A DNA stretch of 64,000 nucleotides from Pseudodesulfovibrio sp. JC047 (GCF_010468615.1 NZ_WUEH01000002.1:62001-126000); one strand, 5' to 3'. Numbered from the stretch's first letter, positions 36,147 through 45,674 are shown. Notes: generated by a model from the letters alone, not told the origin. Numbers and translations are program-made.

Positions 36147-36956
36147 ATGAAAAAAGTGCTTATTGCATTGGTTGCTCTGGCTATTCTGAGTGTGTCCGCC
36201 CTGGCAAACGCCGCAGACATCCGCGTCAAGGGTTCTACAACGGTCGATCCGGCCATGAAAAAACTGGTTGCAGCCTATCAGCTCAAACATCCCGGAGTGA
36301 ATTTCTCGATCTCGGCCACCGGCTCCGGCGATGGAGCCAAGGCCATTATCAACAAGACAGCGGATATAGGGATGATGTCCCGAGACATGAAGCCCGCCGA
36401 GATCGAAAAGTGCAAGGTAAACGGCATCACGCCGGTCCAATTTGTCATCGCCCTGGACTGCCTAGTTCCCATTGTTCACCCATCCAACACGGTTTCCGCA
36501 GTGACCACAGCACAGTTGAAGGACATGTATCAGGACAAGATTCGCAATTGGAAAGACGTTGGTGGCACCAAGGGCATGATCGCCCTGTTCTCCCGCGAGA
36601 CCAACTCGGGTACGTATGAAGTCTGGCACAAAAAAGTGATGAAAAAGGAAGATGAGTTTGATCTGGTCTCTCGGATGCCGTCAAATGCTGCGATGGCCGC
36701 CAAAATTTCCGGCAATAAAAAAGGCATCGGCTATGTGGGCCTCGGTTTCCTGAATCCCAAAGTCAAGGCACTCTCGGTCAACGGGGTTGTCGCGTCTGTC
36801 GAAACCGGCAAATCCGGTGAATACCCGCTGTCCCGTGGGTTGAACCTGTACACCAGCGGACAGCCGACTGGCGAAACACAGAAATTCATCGAATTCGTCA
36901 TGTCCCCGACCGGTCAAAAGATCATTTCCGAAGTCGGCTTTGTCCCGATGCAATAA
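36147..36956 (+). CDS. pstS: Phosphate ABC transporter substrate-binding protein PstS
   Basis: A 269-residue periplasmic phosphate-binding protein. It has a cleavable signal peptide (MKKVLIALVALAILSVSALANA) and the ligand-binding blocks KGSTTVDPAMKKLV, ATGSGDGAKAI and SRETNSGTYEVWH. The ATG at 36147 has AAGGAAGG upstream; the frame from 36108 is not needed. Preceded by a Pho box array and separated from pstC by a stem-loop. Confidence 0.94.
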   Translation: MKKVLIALVALAILSVSALANAADIRVKGSTTVDPAMKKLVAAYQLKHPGVNFSISATGSGDGAKAIINKTADIGMMSRDMKPAEIEKCKVNGITPVQFVIALDCLVPIVHPSNTVSAVTTAQLKDMYQDKIRNWKDVGGTKGMIALFSRETNSGTYEVWHKKVMKKEDEFDLVSRMPSNAAMAAKISGNKKGIGYVGLGFLNPKVKALSVNGVVASVETGKSGEYPLSRGLNLYTSGQPTGETQKFIEFVMSPTGQKIISEVGFVPMQ

Positions 36957-37019
36957 ATGCGTGTTCACAACGCCCCGGGTCCACCCCCGGTTCGAAAGAG
37001 TTGATCATATGAAAAACCA

Positions 37020-37046
37020 CCCGCCGGAGTCTTTTTCTCCGGCGGG
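37020..37046 (+). terminator. Stem-loop between pstS and pstC
   Basis: CCCGCCGGA pairs with TCCGGCGGG around a 9-base loop; no T run follows. Probably limits read-through or stabilises the pstS messenger so that the binding protein exceeds the permease. Confidence 0.55.
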
Positions 37047-37072
37047 ATCACGCTTGAAAAGAGGCTTCATCC

Positions 37073-37996
37073 ATGCTTTCGCGTACACACAAGGAAAAGG
37101 GCATCAAAGCCATTTTTCTCCTTGCGGCCAGTGCATCGATCATCGCACTCGGTCTCATCATGTATTTTCTGGTGGGGGAAGCCCTGCCCACCTTCATGGG
37201 CTTTGACGCCATGGGGGAAAAATTTCAGGGCGTCGGATTTCTCGATTTCATTTTCGGAGGGCAGTGGAAGCCGGTTTCCGAAACCCCGCAATGGGGTATT
37301 TTGCCGCTCATCATGGGATCGATCTGGGTCACGCTGCTGTCGTCGGCCATCGCCATTCCGCTGGGCATCATGACTGCCATCTATCTGGCGGAAATAGCTC
37401 CGCACAGGGTACGTGAAATCGTCAAACCCATGGTGGAACTGCTGGCGTCATTGCCGTCCGTGGTCATCGGTTTTTTCGGACTGGCAGTGGTGGCTCCGCT
37501 GCTGCTTGATGTGTTCGACATCCGATTTGGCGTCAATATGCTCAACGCCTCCATCATGCTCGCCTTCATGGCGGTCCCGACCATCACGTCCATTGCCGAA
37601 GATGCCATCCATTCCGTGCCAGCCGAAATTCGTGAAGGTTCGCTTGCACTGGGTGCCACCAGATTCGAAACCATCTGGCGGGTGGTGATTCCGGCGTCAC
37701 TTTCCGGCCTGTCCACCGCAGTAATTCTGGGCATGTCCCGATCCATTGGTGAAACCATGGTCGTGCTCATGGTGGCAGGCGGGGCGGCACGCATCCCGGA
37801 CTCGATCTTCGACCCGGTCCGGCCCATGCCCGCCTCCATTGCCGCAGAAATGGGAGAGACCAGTTTCGGACTTGAAATGCACTATTTCTCACTTTTTGCC
37901 ATTGCCATGGTCCTGTTTCTCATCACATTTCTGTTCAATCTGCTGGCCGATCACATCGCACACAAATACAAACAAGTCGGCTCTGCGAGCCTCTAG
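37073..37996 (+). CDS. pstC: Phosphate ABC transporter permease PstC
   Basis: A 307-residue inner-membrane permease with six main membrane segments. The PstC signature parts are present: WGILPLIMGSIWVTLLSSAIAIPLG, the EAA loop EIREGSLALGATRFETIWRVVIP, and SRSIGETMVVLMVAGGA. AGAGG lies upstream of the ATG. It heterodimerises with PstA. Confidence 0.94.
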   Translation: MLSRTHKEKGIKAIFLLAASASIIALGLIMYFLVGEALPTFMGFDAMGEKFQGVGFLDFIFGGQWKPVSETPQWGILPLIMGSIWVTLLSSAIAIPLGIMTAIYLAEIAPHRVREIVKPMVELLASLPSVVIGFFGLAVVAPLLLDVFDIRFGVNMLNASIMLAFMAVPTITSIAEDAIHSVPAEIREGSLALGATRFETIWRVVIPASLSGLSTAVILGMSRSIGETMVVLMVAGGAARIPDSIFDPVRPMPASIAAEMGETSFGLEMHYFSLFAIAMVLFLITFLFNLLADHIAHKYKQVGSASL

Positions 37997-38004
37997 GGAA
38001 GGAT

Positions 38005-38937
38005 ATGACTGAAATGATACGTCATGCAATGACCGCCAACGGCTCGAATATTCCGGACACCGCCGGTTCCCGTTTTCGACGCAAATTCACACAGGAAATG
38101 TGGTTCGGCCTGTTTCGAGGCGCGGTGGCCATCAACGGTTTGGCCCTCTTTATCATTGTCGGCTACATGGTCTATTACGGCCTGCCCGCGATTTCCTGGG
38201 ATTTCCTCACCGGACAACCCACGGACGGCGGTCTGGCCGGTGGCATTTTCCCGTGCATTGTCGGCACGTTCTATCTGTCCATCGGGTCCATGGGACTCGC
38301 CTTGCCATTGGGTGTGGCATCGGCCATCTATCTCCATGAATACGCGACTCCCGGCCCGTTCATGCGCGTCATCCGACTGTGCATCAACAATCTGGCGGGT
38401 GTGCCGTCCGTGGTCTTCGGCCTGTTCGGCATGGCCTTTTTCGTGGCGGCCAGAGACCTCGGCGGTCTGGGCATGGGCGTCTCCATCGCTGCGGGCTGCA
38501 TGACGCTGGCGGTACTCATCCTACCGGTTATCATCGGGACTTCGGAAGAGGCGTTGCGCTCGGTTCCCGACACATACAGGGAAGCCTCGCTGGGCATCGG
38601 AGCCACCAAATGGCAGACCATTTTCAGGGTGGTCCTTCCCTCGGCCATGCCCGGCATCCTGACCGGCTCCATCCTGTCCATTTCCCGCGCAGCCGGAGAA
38701 ACAGCGGCCATCATGTTCACCGCAGCAGCCAGTTACAACCCCACCCTGCCATCCTCTATCTTCGATGAAGTCATGGCATTGCCGTACCAGATCTATTCGC
38801 TGTCGGTCTCCTCCACCGACCCGGAAGCGACGCTGCCACTCCAATACGGCACCTCACTGGTGCTGGTAGCCCTGGTCCTCGGCATGAACCTCATCGCCAT
38901 CCTGCTCCGATCACACCTCCGAAAGAAATTGAGCTAG
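38005..38937 (+). CDS. pstA: Phosphate ABC transporter permease PstA
   Basis: A 310-residue permease with GGIFPCIVGTFYLSIGSMGLALPLG, the EAA loop TYREASLGIGATKWQTIFRVVLP and SRAAGETAAIMFTAAA. It starts eight bases after pstC with AGGGAAGG upstream. Normally pstB (the ATPase) and phoU follow; here a terminator and a convergent glycosyltransferase come next, so the ATPase must be encoded elsewhere. Confidence 0.94.
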   Translation: MTEMIRHAMTANGSNIPDTAGSRFRRKFTQEMWFGLFRGAVAINGLALFIIVGYMVYYGLPAISWDFLTGQPTDGGLAGGIFPCIVGTFYLSIGSMGLALPLGVASAIYLHEYATPGPFMRVIRLCINNLAGVPSVVFGLFGMAFFVAARDLGGLGMGVSIAAGCMTLAVLILPVIIGTSEEALRSVPDTYREASLGIGATKWQTIFRVVLPSAMPGILTGSILSISRAAGETAAIMFTAAASYNPTLPSSIFDEVMALPYQIYSLSVSSTDPEATLPLQYGTSLVLVALVLGMNLIAILLRSHLRKKLS

Positions 38938-38953
38938 AGGCTGGCACAACAAA

Positions 38954-38990
38954 ACGCCCCTTGATTCATGGAGAATCAAGGGGTGTTTTT
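38954..38990 (+). terminator. Rho-independent terminator after pstA
   Basis: ACGCCCCTTGATT pairs with AATCAAGGGGTGT around CATGGAG and runs into TTTTT. It lies between convergent genes and touches the last bases of the glycosyltransferase gene. Confidence 0.92.
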
Positions 38991-40090
38991 CATGCCGTCA
39001 AATTTTCGAGAAAGCGGGTGTATATTCGTCGATACCCGGACACCATACGGTCAACGGTAAATCGTTTCTGACCACCGGAAAAGGCTTCAAGCCCCATCTG
39101 TCGCCGTACTCCGGGCCTGGACAAAATGGATATGGCCGCGTCCAGAAAGGCGGATTGATCGCCCGGCGGAACGAGTCGCCCAGTGCCGTGATCCACGATC
39201 TGCTCGGGCACACCACCCACAGCATAGGAAACCACCGGCAAGGCCCGGGACATGGCCTCCAAAATAACCAAGGAATGATTGTCCGCCCGGGTGGGATAGA
39301 GCAACACATCCGCCGCCGACATGAGCAGGCCGAGTTTGGCGCGGTCCACATAGGGCCACACAATGAGATCCCCGTGGCGTTCCTCGGTGTCACCGCCCAC
39401 GGCAAAACAGACAAGCTCTGGCACGCGGGCCTTGAGATGCTGCCACAGGGTCAACCACGAATCACCGGATTTGTACCCGGCGGCCATGCCACCATGGGCC
39501 GCGAACATGGCGACCCGGGCTGCGGGATGAATGCCGAGTCGATGCCGGGCCTCGATTGCCGATGCTGGCCGGTCGGGCCATGGAATACCATTGGGAATCA
39601 CGGAGACCGAACGGTTCAGGTGTGTTCGGGCCAATCGGGCCAACCAACGCGAGGGCGCAACCACCACAGGGGCCAACCGTTCGACCTGCGCCAGCTTGGA
39701 CTGTTTGAGCATGGCAGAATTGGGAAAATTTCTTGGACAAGGATCAACACACTGTTCGGCAAAGTCAGGACATTCGAGAGGATAGGGACAGCCGCCGGTC
39801 AACAGCTCACAGTCATGGAGGGTGATGACACTCTTTCGATCGGGAGAAAGGCCTGTGAGCAACGAAATCCAATCGCCCGTGCAATGCAGATGGGCCACGC
39901 CGTTTTCCGGCAGGGAATCACCAACAGCATCCGGCGCAGTGGGCACACTGTCCGGTGCTTCGGCCAGTTCAAAACTCAGCTCCGCAGACAGCCCCTGCTG
40001 GTGCAGCCCCTCCACCAGCAATCGGGCGACCCGCGTTGCACCGCCGCTCGATTCCAGCCCGGTATGATGATATATCAAAGGGAAATCCAT
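38990..40090 (-). CDS. Glycosyltransferase, GT4 family
   Basis: A 366-residue cytoplasmic or membrane-associated glycosyltransferase with the GT-B fold. The N-terminal GLESSGGATRVARLLVEGL and HCTGDWISLLTG acceptor-side blocks and the C-terminal nucleotide-sugar block YPTRADNHSLVILEAMSRALPVVSYAVGGVPE (with the E-x7-E type motif) are clear. A cysteine-rich stretch (CPYPLECPDFAEQCVDPCP) follows TLHD, as seen in many GT4 enzymes of this group. Substrate unknown. It begins 3 bases after the preceding gene and lacks a clear ribosome site, suggesting coupling. Confidence 0.9.
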   Translation of the reverse strand: MDFPLIYHHTGLESSGGATRVARLLVEGLHQQGLSAELSFELAEAPDSVPTAPDAVGDSLPENGVAHLHCTGDWISLLTGLSPDRKSVITLHDCELLTGGCPYPLECPDFAEQCVDPCPRNFPNSAMLKQSKLAQVERLAPVVVAPSRWLARLARTHLNRSVSVIPNGIPWPDRPASAIEARHRLGIHPAARVAMFAAHGGMAAGYKSGDSWLTLWQHLKARVPELVCFAVGGDTEERHGDLIVWPYVDRAKLGLLMSAADVLLYPTRADNHSLVILEAMSRALPVVSYAVGGVPEQIVDHGTGRLVPPGDQSAFLDAAISILSRPGVRRQMGLEAFSGGQKRFTVDRMVSGYRRIYTRFLENLTA

Positions 40091-40093
40091 TGG

Positions 40094-42799
40094 TTACAGT
40101 GTGACGGTCTCCATCTCCAGAACCATGTTCACCAGGCCATCGTCATGAGGGTCGGGAGTAATGACAAAACCGAACTTTCTGGACAGCCCCTGCATGGCCT
40201 TGTTCTCGCGCATGGTCTGCCCTTCAAGGACCCGGGTCCCGCGTTGTTTGGTATACTGAATCCCTTTGTGAAACAACATGGAACCAAGCCCTTCACCTTT
40301 TTGGTCGGACCGGACCACAATGGCAAATTCAGCCCCCGAATTATCGGGTTTGGTGTTGGTCCGCATCACACCCAACGTCTCGGGCATCCCGGCGTCATCC
40401 AGGGCCGTGGCAATGAACGCCATTTCCCGATCATAATCAATCTGGGTGAACCGAGCGATATCCTTGTGGTCGAAATCGCGTTGCACCACGCCGAAAAACC
40501 GCAACCGCAGGTCGTCATCCGTCAGGCTCGACAAAAAGGTGCGGTGTGTTACCTCATCTTCGGGACGAATAGGCCGAAGCGTGACCTGTCGCCCAGCCTT
40601 GAGCACCACACATTCTTCCAATTCACGAGGATAGGGCCGAATGGCAAGCCGAGACTCTCCCCTGCCCTCAAAGGGAGCGATCGCGACTTTGCCTCCCAAA
40701 GCGAGCACGCCTTCGGAATCCGCATACAAGGGGTTGATATCCAGAGACTGAATCTGCGGCACATCCACGATCAATTGTGAAATCTGAATAAGTGTCAGGC
40801 AGATATCATCGATATCCACCGGCAGTTGAGACGGTGTTCCCTTGAGCAGGGTCGCGATCCGCGTCCGCCCGACCAGCTCCTTGGCCAGCGACATGGACAA
40901 TGGAGGCAGGGTCAGGGCCTGATCCTGGATCATGTCTCGCGCCATGCCTCCATGGCCGAAATGGACCACCGGGCCAAAAACCGCATCCACCGTGGCTGAC
41001 ACGGATAATTCGTGAGCACCGGGCCTGCGTCCCATTTTCTGGACCGTGAAGCCCTCGACATAGGCGTCGGGCCGTTCCCGAGAACACCGGGCCAAAATGG
41101 AGGCCGCGCCTTCCCACACCCGCTCTGGGGTTTCCAAATCAAGCAACACGCCACCCATGTCGAACGGTTGGGGAATCTGCGGACTCCGCAACTTCAGGGC
41201 CACAGGATAGCCCAGTTCATCGGCGGCGATCACCGCTTCCTTGGCCGACACCGCGATACGGGTTTCGACCACGGGAATACCATAGGCGGCCAGTAGCCCC
41301 TTTGCCTCGGGTTCGGTCAGGGTATCACGCCCGGCTTCGAGCGCGTTGGTGACAATGGTCCGCGCACGGCTCGTGTCCGGGAAGAAATCGGACGGCAGGG
41401 AATCCGGCGTTTCAATGAGCATTTCCTGATTGCGTAAATATTCGGCCATGTACAAAAAGGCCTGTACCGCCTGCGTGGGGGTCTCGTATGTGGGAATATC
41501 CGCCTTGCGAAAGACTTCGCGCGCCTCTTCGGCCGCCCCGGACCCGAGCCAGGCCGTGAGGACCATGCGCTTGACCCGCTTGAGCGAATCCCGCAGGGCT
41601 TCGGCCACTTCCCTGTCCGGCTGGGCGGTCCATGGCACATGCATGACCAGAATTCCATTGGACGTCTTGTCCTTGATAAGCACCTTGAGCACCGCTGAAT
41701 ACGCGGCACCATCCGCATTGAACGGGATATCCACCGGATTGGCCCGGGACCAGTTTTCCGCTCCCAATACTGTATCAATGGCCTTGATCGTCTCATCCGA
41801 AAGCGGAGCCAACTCACCGCCACCGTCCATCAATCGATCCGCTGCCAGAATCCCGGCAGACGTACCGTTCGTCAGGATGGCGAGTTTCCTGCCATGGACC
41901 TGTCGTGGCGTACTCAGGGTCTGGGCCGCATCAAAGAGCCCGTCAATATCCTTGACCCGAAGCATCCCGGCCCGCCGAAATGCCACATCATAGACCGCAT
42001 CCATGAGCCGCTGGTCCCCGGTTTCGTGCAATTTCACGTCGCCAAGCACCGTATCCAACGCCTGTCCGGGCCGAATGACCAGCACCGGCTTGTTGCGTGA
42101 CGCGGCTCGGGCTGCCGACATGAATTCACGAGCGTCCTTGATGGACTCCACATACACCATAATGGACCGGGTCAAGGGGTCTGATCCGAGATAGTCGAGA
42201 ATATCCGCAAAGGTCACGTCAATACGGCTGCCAAGGGCGATCATGTGCGAAAAGCCGATGCCCTTGTCAATGGCCCAATCCAGCACTGTGGCGAACAGGG
42301 AATCGGACTGCGAAATGAACGCGACCTTGCCGGGACCAACACTGCCATAGGCCAAAGACGCGTTCAAATTGAGGGACGGCACCATGAATCCAAGCGACTT
42401 GGGACCGATGATCCGAATTTCAGGCGGTGTGGCGATCCCGAGTATCGTGGATTTGACATCGTTCCGTTCCTCGTCGGTCATGGACGCGAATCCAGCCCCC
42501 ATAAGCACGGCTCCGCGAGTCCCCCGCTCTTTCAACGAATGAATTATTTCAGGGACTTGATCCAAAGGAGAACAGACCACGGCCAAATCGGGAGTCTTGG
42601 GCAAATGTTTGACCGACGCATGAGTCAGCACGCCAGCGATGGCCTCGGCCTCATCAGACACAGGCATGACCGGTCCCATGAATCCGCCTGCCATGATGTT
42701 ACGCATGACAATATTGCCCGCGTTCTGCGGATCGTTCGTGGCCCCGATAACCGCAACGGATGTGGGCTTGAGGAGATATTCGAGATTGATGACGCTCAT
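40094..42799 (-). CDS. Acyl-CoA synthetase (NDP-forming)-like / GNAT fusion, Pat-type protein acetyltransferase
   Basis: A 901-residue protein with, in order, a CoA-binding domain (VAVIGATNDPQNAGNIV), a succinyl-CoA-ligase-like domain (about 150-290), an ATP-grasp domain (about 480-700, GYPVALKLRSPQIPQPFDMGG) and a C-terminal GNAT domain (about 735-890, VTLRPIRPEDE; acetyl-CoA loop DQKGEGLGSML). This is the plan of Pat/PatZ lysine acetyltransferases that silence acyl-CoA synthetases. The usual GPNCLG loop reads GPKSLG, in line with a regulatory rather than catalytic synthetase part (inference). A sirtuin lies at 27386-28129. Confidence 0.88.
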   Translation of the reverse strand: MSVINLEYLLKPTSVAVIGATNDPQNAGNIVMRNIMAGGFMGPVMPVSDEAEAIAGVLTHASVKHLPKTPDLAVVCSPLDQVPEIIHSLKERGTRGAVLMGAGFASMTDEERNDVKSTILGIATPPEIRIIGPKSLGFMVPSLNLNASLAYGSVGPGKVAFISQSDSLFATVLDWAIDKGIGFSHMIALGSRIDVTFADILDYLGSDPLTRSIMVYVESIKDAREFMSAARAASRNKPVLVIRPGQALDTVLGDVKLHETGDQRLMDAVYDVAFRRAGMLRVKDIDGLFDAAQTLSTPRQVHGRKLAILTNGTSAGILAADRLMDGGGELAPLSDETIKAIDTVLGAENWSRANPVDIPFNADGAAYSAVLKVLIKDKTSNGILVMHVPWTAQPDREVAEALRDSLKRVKRMVLTAWLGSGAAEEAREVFRKADIPTYETPTQAVQAFLYMAEYLRNQEMLIETPDSLPSDFFPDTSRARTIVTNALEAGRDTLTEPEAKGLLAAYGIPVVETRIAVSAKEAVIAADELGYPVALKLRSPQIPQPFDMGGVLLDLETPERVWEGAASILARCSRERPDAYVEGFTVQKMGRRPGAHELSVSATVDAVFGPVVHFGHGGMARDMIQDQALTLPPLSMSLAKELVGRTRIATLLKGTPSQLPVDIDDICLTLIQISQLIVDVPQIQSLDINPLYADSEGVLALGGKVAIAPFEGRGESRLAIRPYPRELEECVVLKAGRQVTLRPIRPEDEVTHRTFLSSLTDDDLRLRFFGVVQRDFDHKDIARFTQIDYDREMAFIATALDDAGMPETLGVMRTNTKPDNSGAEFAIVVRSDQKGEGLGSMLFHKGIQYTKQRGTRVLEGQTMRENKAMQGLSRKFGFVITPDPHDDGLVNMVLEMETVTL

Positions 42800-43032
42800 G
42801 TGATGCCTCGTGAGTCATGGGTACAGAATATATAAATGGAGGATAGCGTGTTTTCCATGGGTCAGGCAACCAGGGATTGACAAACGACTGCGAAGGATAT
42901 CGGGCAGGTCCATGGTGACAGCTCCGACTTCAAAAAAAAGTAAAAAAAATGTCTCGCCCCTAATGAGAAAAAACTTTTGGTCGAAATATCATATTGAAAA
43001 GGGTCATCACTTCATTCAAGGAGTATTGTGTC

Positions 43033-43491
43033 ATGGCAATCGAATCTCTTGCGCAACAAACATCCACATTCGTGAATTCGTTAAATACAAAAACTGCGCC
43101 GTCCGCCGAAAAAACTACGGATGAGACCAGTCTGGAGATCAGGACTCCAGAACAAGGAGATACCGTCACCATTTCCGAAGCGGGACGCGCCCTGGTCGCC
43201 CCGGAAACTTCAGGGAAGGCCTCGAAAGCCAAAGAAGAATCTCCCTCCGACAAGATTATAAACATGCTCAAAAAACAAATTGAAAAGCTGGAACAGGAAA
43301 TAGAAGCGCTTGAAGACAGTTCCTTGCCAAAAGAAACAAGACAAAAACAGGTTCAGGCAAAGCAAAGCGAACTCATGGGACTCAGGGAACAACTGAACGA
43401 GGCCATGGAAGCCAAAATGAAAGCCATGGGCCAGACTCCCGGCGGTGGAACCCGCGCCGAGGGGGCCGGTAACAGCGTTGCCAGTTTCTAG
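43033..43491 (+). CDS. FlxA-like coiled-coil protein
   Basis: A 152-residue protein. Residues 1-70 are Ser/Thr-rich and resemble N-termini of flagellum-related or secreted coiled-coil proteins (VNSLNTKTAPSAEKTTDE, DTVTISEAGRALV). Residues 75-130 are a strong heptad coiled coil (NMLKKQIEKLEQEIEALED). The tail is Gly-rich. AAGGAG lies upstream of the ATG and a strong terminator follows. FlxA-like is the nearest family I recognise; function unknown. Confidence 0.75.
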   Translation: MAIESLAQQTSTFVNSLNTKTAPSAEKTTDETSLEIRTPEQGDTVTISEAGRALVAPETSGKASKAKEESPSDKIINMLKKQIEKLEQEIEALEDSSLPKETRQKQVQAKQSELMGLREQLNEAMEAKMKAMGQTPGGGTRAEGAGNSVASF

Positions 43492-43511
43492 ACATTTCGA
43501 TGTCATTTTCC

Positions 43512-43547
43512 AGACGCGACAGTCACTGACTGTCGCGTCTTTTTTTT
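43512..43547 (+). terminator. Rho-independent terminator
   Basis: Perfect 13-bp stem (AGACGCGACAGTC with its complement, 3-base loop) followed by eight T. Confidence 0.95.
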
Positions 43548-43689
43548 GAAGAAAAACCCAAAACCCTGCCCTTTCTCTCATATGGCTTGACGGTCTTTTC
43601 TCCGATCAGCTATTCTTCAAGACACAATGCTGTCCGATCCAAAATCGCACTCAGGCTCGAACAGCACGTTTTTACAGGGAGCACTGCTC

Positions 43690-43920
43690 ATGACCACAAC
43701 ACATGCCACCGACTTCATCGTGGCCGGCCCTCCGGGAGAGGTGACCGCCGGTCCGGCCGGGTCCTTCAAGGCCGGTCCTCCCGGTCAAATCGCCATTGGA
43801 CAGCCGGGCCATGTGCCCATCGACACCTCGGCAGCCCATGGACTGCCGGCAAATCGCTCCATCCCGAATTTCATGGTCCCGGAACGGACCGGTGGTGATA
43901 TCGTGAGCGACACGGCATAA
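43690..43920 (+). CDS. Small Gly-Pro-rich protein next to phage-type genes
   Basis: A 76-residue protein whose centre has collagen-like triplets (AGPPGEVTAGPAGSFKAGPPG), with no signal peptide. Such repeats occur in phage fibre proteins and in some bacterial surface proteins. GGAG lies nine bases before the ATG. It converges on the phage-type gene cluster starting at 43975. Hypothetical; coding status is moderately supported by the ribosome site and codon pattern. Confidence 0.5.
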   Translation: MTTTHATDFIVAGPPGEVTAGPAGSFKAGPPGQIAIGQPGHVPIDTSAAHGLPANRSIPNFMVPERTGGDIVSDTA

Positions 43921-43974
43921 CCCATTCCATCAGCACATTCGCTTCTGGCGTGAACACCGTCACCAAAGGCCCAC

Positions 43975-44349
43975 TCATGGTTCGGCAGAGCCGACCGGCA
44001 ATGTCGTGGTTTGAATGGTGTGCGTTTCCCCAAAGCCGAACAGCCCGGCGAACTTGAAAAACCGCGTATCAAACGTCCCGTTTTCATCGGCACGAATCCC
44101 CATGACCCGCTGTTTACCCAACCGACGCGCCTCACCTTTCAGCCACTCGACGTCTTCACCCAGATGTCGCCGGACATGCCCACCCCAATGCACAAGAGAC
44201 AGATGCAATTCCAACATGTCCTCATGTTCCGCGATGGCGGCGTACCCATAGACCTGCCTCCCATCCCCCAACTCCAACCAGCGATAGAGCCCGTTGTCCG
44301 GGAAATGGGACAATATTTCAGGACGATCAGGTATCTCATGAACGGCCAT
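43975..44349 (-). CDS. Hypothetical protein downstream of terminase
   Basis: A 124-residue soluble protein starting MAVHEIPDRPEILSHFPD. A patterned core (LGDGRQVYGYAAIAEHEDMLELHLSLVHWGG; KRVMGIRADENGTFDTRFFKFAGLFGFGE) suggests a compact alpha/beta fold, perhaps related to acyltransferase-like phage proteins, but I cannot name it. GGGAGG lies upstream; the start overlaps the terminase gene by 14 bases, so the two are one transcript. Confidence 0.7.
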   Translation of the reverse strand: MAVHEIPDRPEILSHFPDNGLYRWLELGDGRQVYGYAAIAEHEDMLELHLSLVHWGGHVRRHLGEDVEWLKGEARRLGKQRVMGIRADENGTFDTRFFKFAGLFGFGETHTIQTTTLPVGSAEP

Positions 44350-45622
44350 GCGACCTCCCGAACGGATTGTAGTCATTGGATGTCTTTGCGGCTCTCCGCC
44401 CTGTATCCGGTGGCCGAAAGCCCACGGTAAAATACCGGAAGGCGTCCACGGCATGGCTGGTCCAGTCGTGCAAAGGCCGCGAGGAAAAATCAGCCGTCCT
44501 GTCATTGAACACCCGACGGTAATGGCGCAAGGCTTCGATTCCCAGCGCACAGTTCTTTTCGTCGAACCAGCAACTCGGCAGCATGGTCCGCACCGCGTTG
44601 ATGCCGTCCTGTATCGGGATATTCGGGGCGATATCAAACCGGATACCGAGAGATCGAGCCACTTCCAGCCGCGATTTGCCGGTGCCCAGTTCCCGCACCC
44701 GGATATCATGGGGTGCGATATGAGTCCCATACTTATACCCCTTGGAATCCAGAATCTTGGCATAGTGATCCAAACCCTCGCCATTGGCCTCGTAGTAATC
44801 GATGACCGCGTACATCCCTCCAGGCTTGGCCTGCACAAACCAGATGGATGTGGAATCCGACATGCCGAGATCCCACGCCGTATGAACAGGCATGGACGGA
44901 TCGTGTGGAACCGTGGTGATGCGCCCGTCCCGATCCGTATCACTCATGAGCTGGCCAAAATAGGCACCACGGATGGCGGCGGTAAAGGAGCATTCAAATT
45001 CCTGTTCATATTCTTCCGGCGACATTTCACGCGCACTGGCGGACAATTCATCCGGGTGAATGATCCCGGTCTCGGACGCACGGTACATGGCTGTGAACCA
45101 ATCCGGGTCCACCTTGGCCTTTTCCCATATCTCATACAATGCGTTCTTCCCTCGCGGTGTGCCGATGAACATGGCCCACCCCTTGCGGTCCGACAGGGCC
45201 GGACGGATCACTTCGGTCCAGACCCGATGCGGCATCTGTGCCACCTCGTCAAAGACCACTCCGTCCAGATACATACCACGCAGGCTGTCCGGATTGTTCG
45301 CGCCGAACAGCCGGATACGCGCCCCATTCTCAAAATCCGCACGCAATTCGCTTTCATTGAATTTCACGGTGCAGTCATCCTGCCCCACCCCACAATATCG
45401 TTTCAGCTCATCCCAGACCACGGTCTTGGCCTGACGGTAGAGCGGGGCGATGTACGCACCCCGCCAGTCCGATCGCTCCGTTTTCCTGGCCGCACCGATA
45501 AGCTGGTTGATGGACAATACTGTCTTGCCGAATCGGCGATGGCAAACCAGCACCGAAAATCGGGCCAACGCGGCCTCAATTTTCGCCTGGTGTTCCCGTG
45601 GTCTATACATATCTTGTAACAT
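44336..45622 (-). CDS. Phage terminase large subunit
   Basis: A 428-residue DNA-packaging motor subunit. The ATPase part has a terminase-type Walker A VLVCHRRFGKT, Walker B GVVFDE and IGTPRGKN; the C-terminal nuclease part has AWDLGMSDSTSIWF with its acidic residue and DWTSHAVDAFRYF. The frame is intact and full length. AGGAGG precedes the ATG. No small terminase, portal, capsid or protease gene is adjacent: only the 124-residue gene follows, then plus-strand cellular genes. Confidence 0.92.
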   Translation of the reverse strand: MLQDMYRPREHQAKIEAALARFSVLVCHRRFGKTVLSINQLIGAARKTERSDWRGAYIAPLYRQAKTVVWDELKRYCGVGQDDCTVKFNESELRADFENGARIRLFGANNPDSLRGMYLDGVVFDEVAQMPHRVWTEVIRPALSDRKGWAMFIGTPRGKNALYEIWEKAKVDPDWFTAMYRASETGIIHPDELSASAREMSPEEYEQEFECSFTAAIRGAYFGQLMSDTDRDGRITTVPHDPSMPVHTAWDLGMSDSTSIWFVQAKPGGMYAVIDYYEANGEGLDHYAKILDSKGYKYGTHIAPHDIRVRELGTGKSRLEVARSLGIRFDIAPNIPIQDGINAVRTMLPSCWFDEKNCALGIEALRHYRRVFNDRTADFSSRPLHDWTSHAVDAFRYFTVGFRPPDTGRRAAKTSNDYNPFGRSHGRS

Positions 45623-45674
45623 TCCGTATTTTCCTCCTGTTGACGGGCGGTCCGCCGAAAGGTAATTTCATCTG

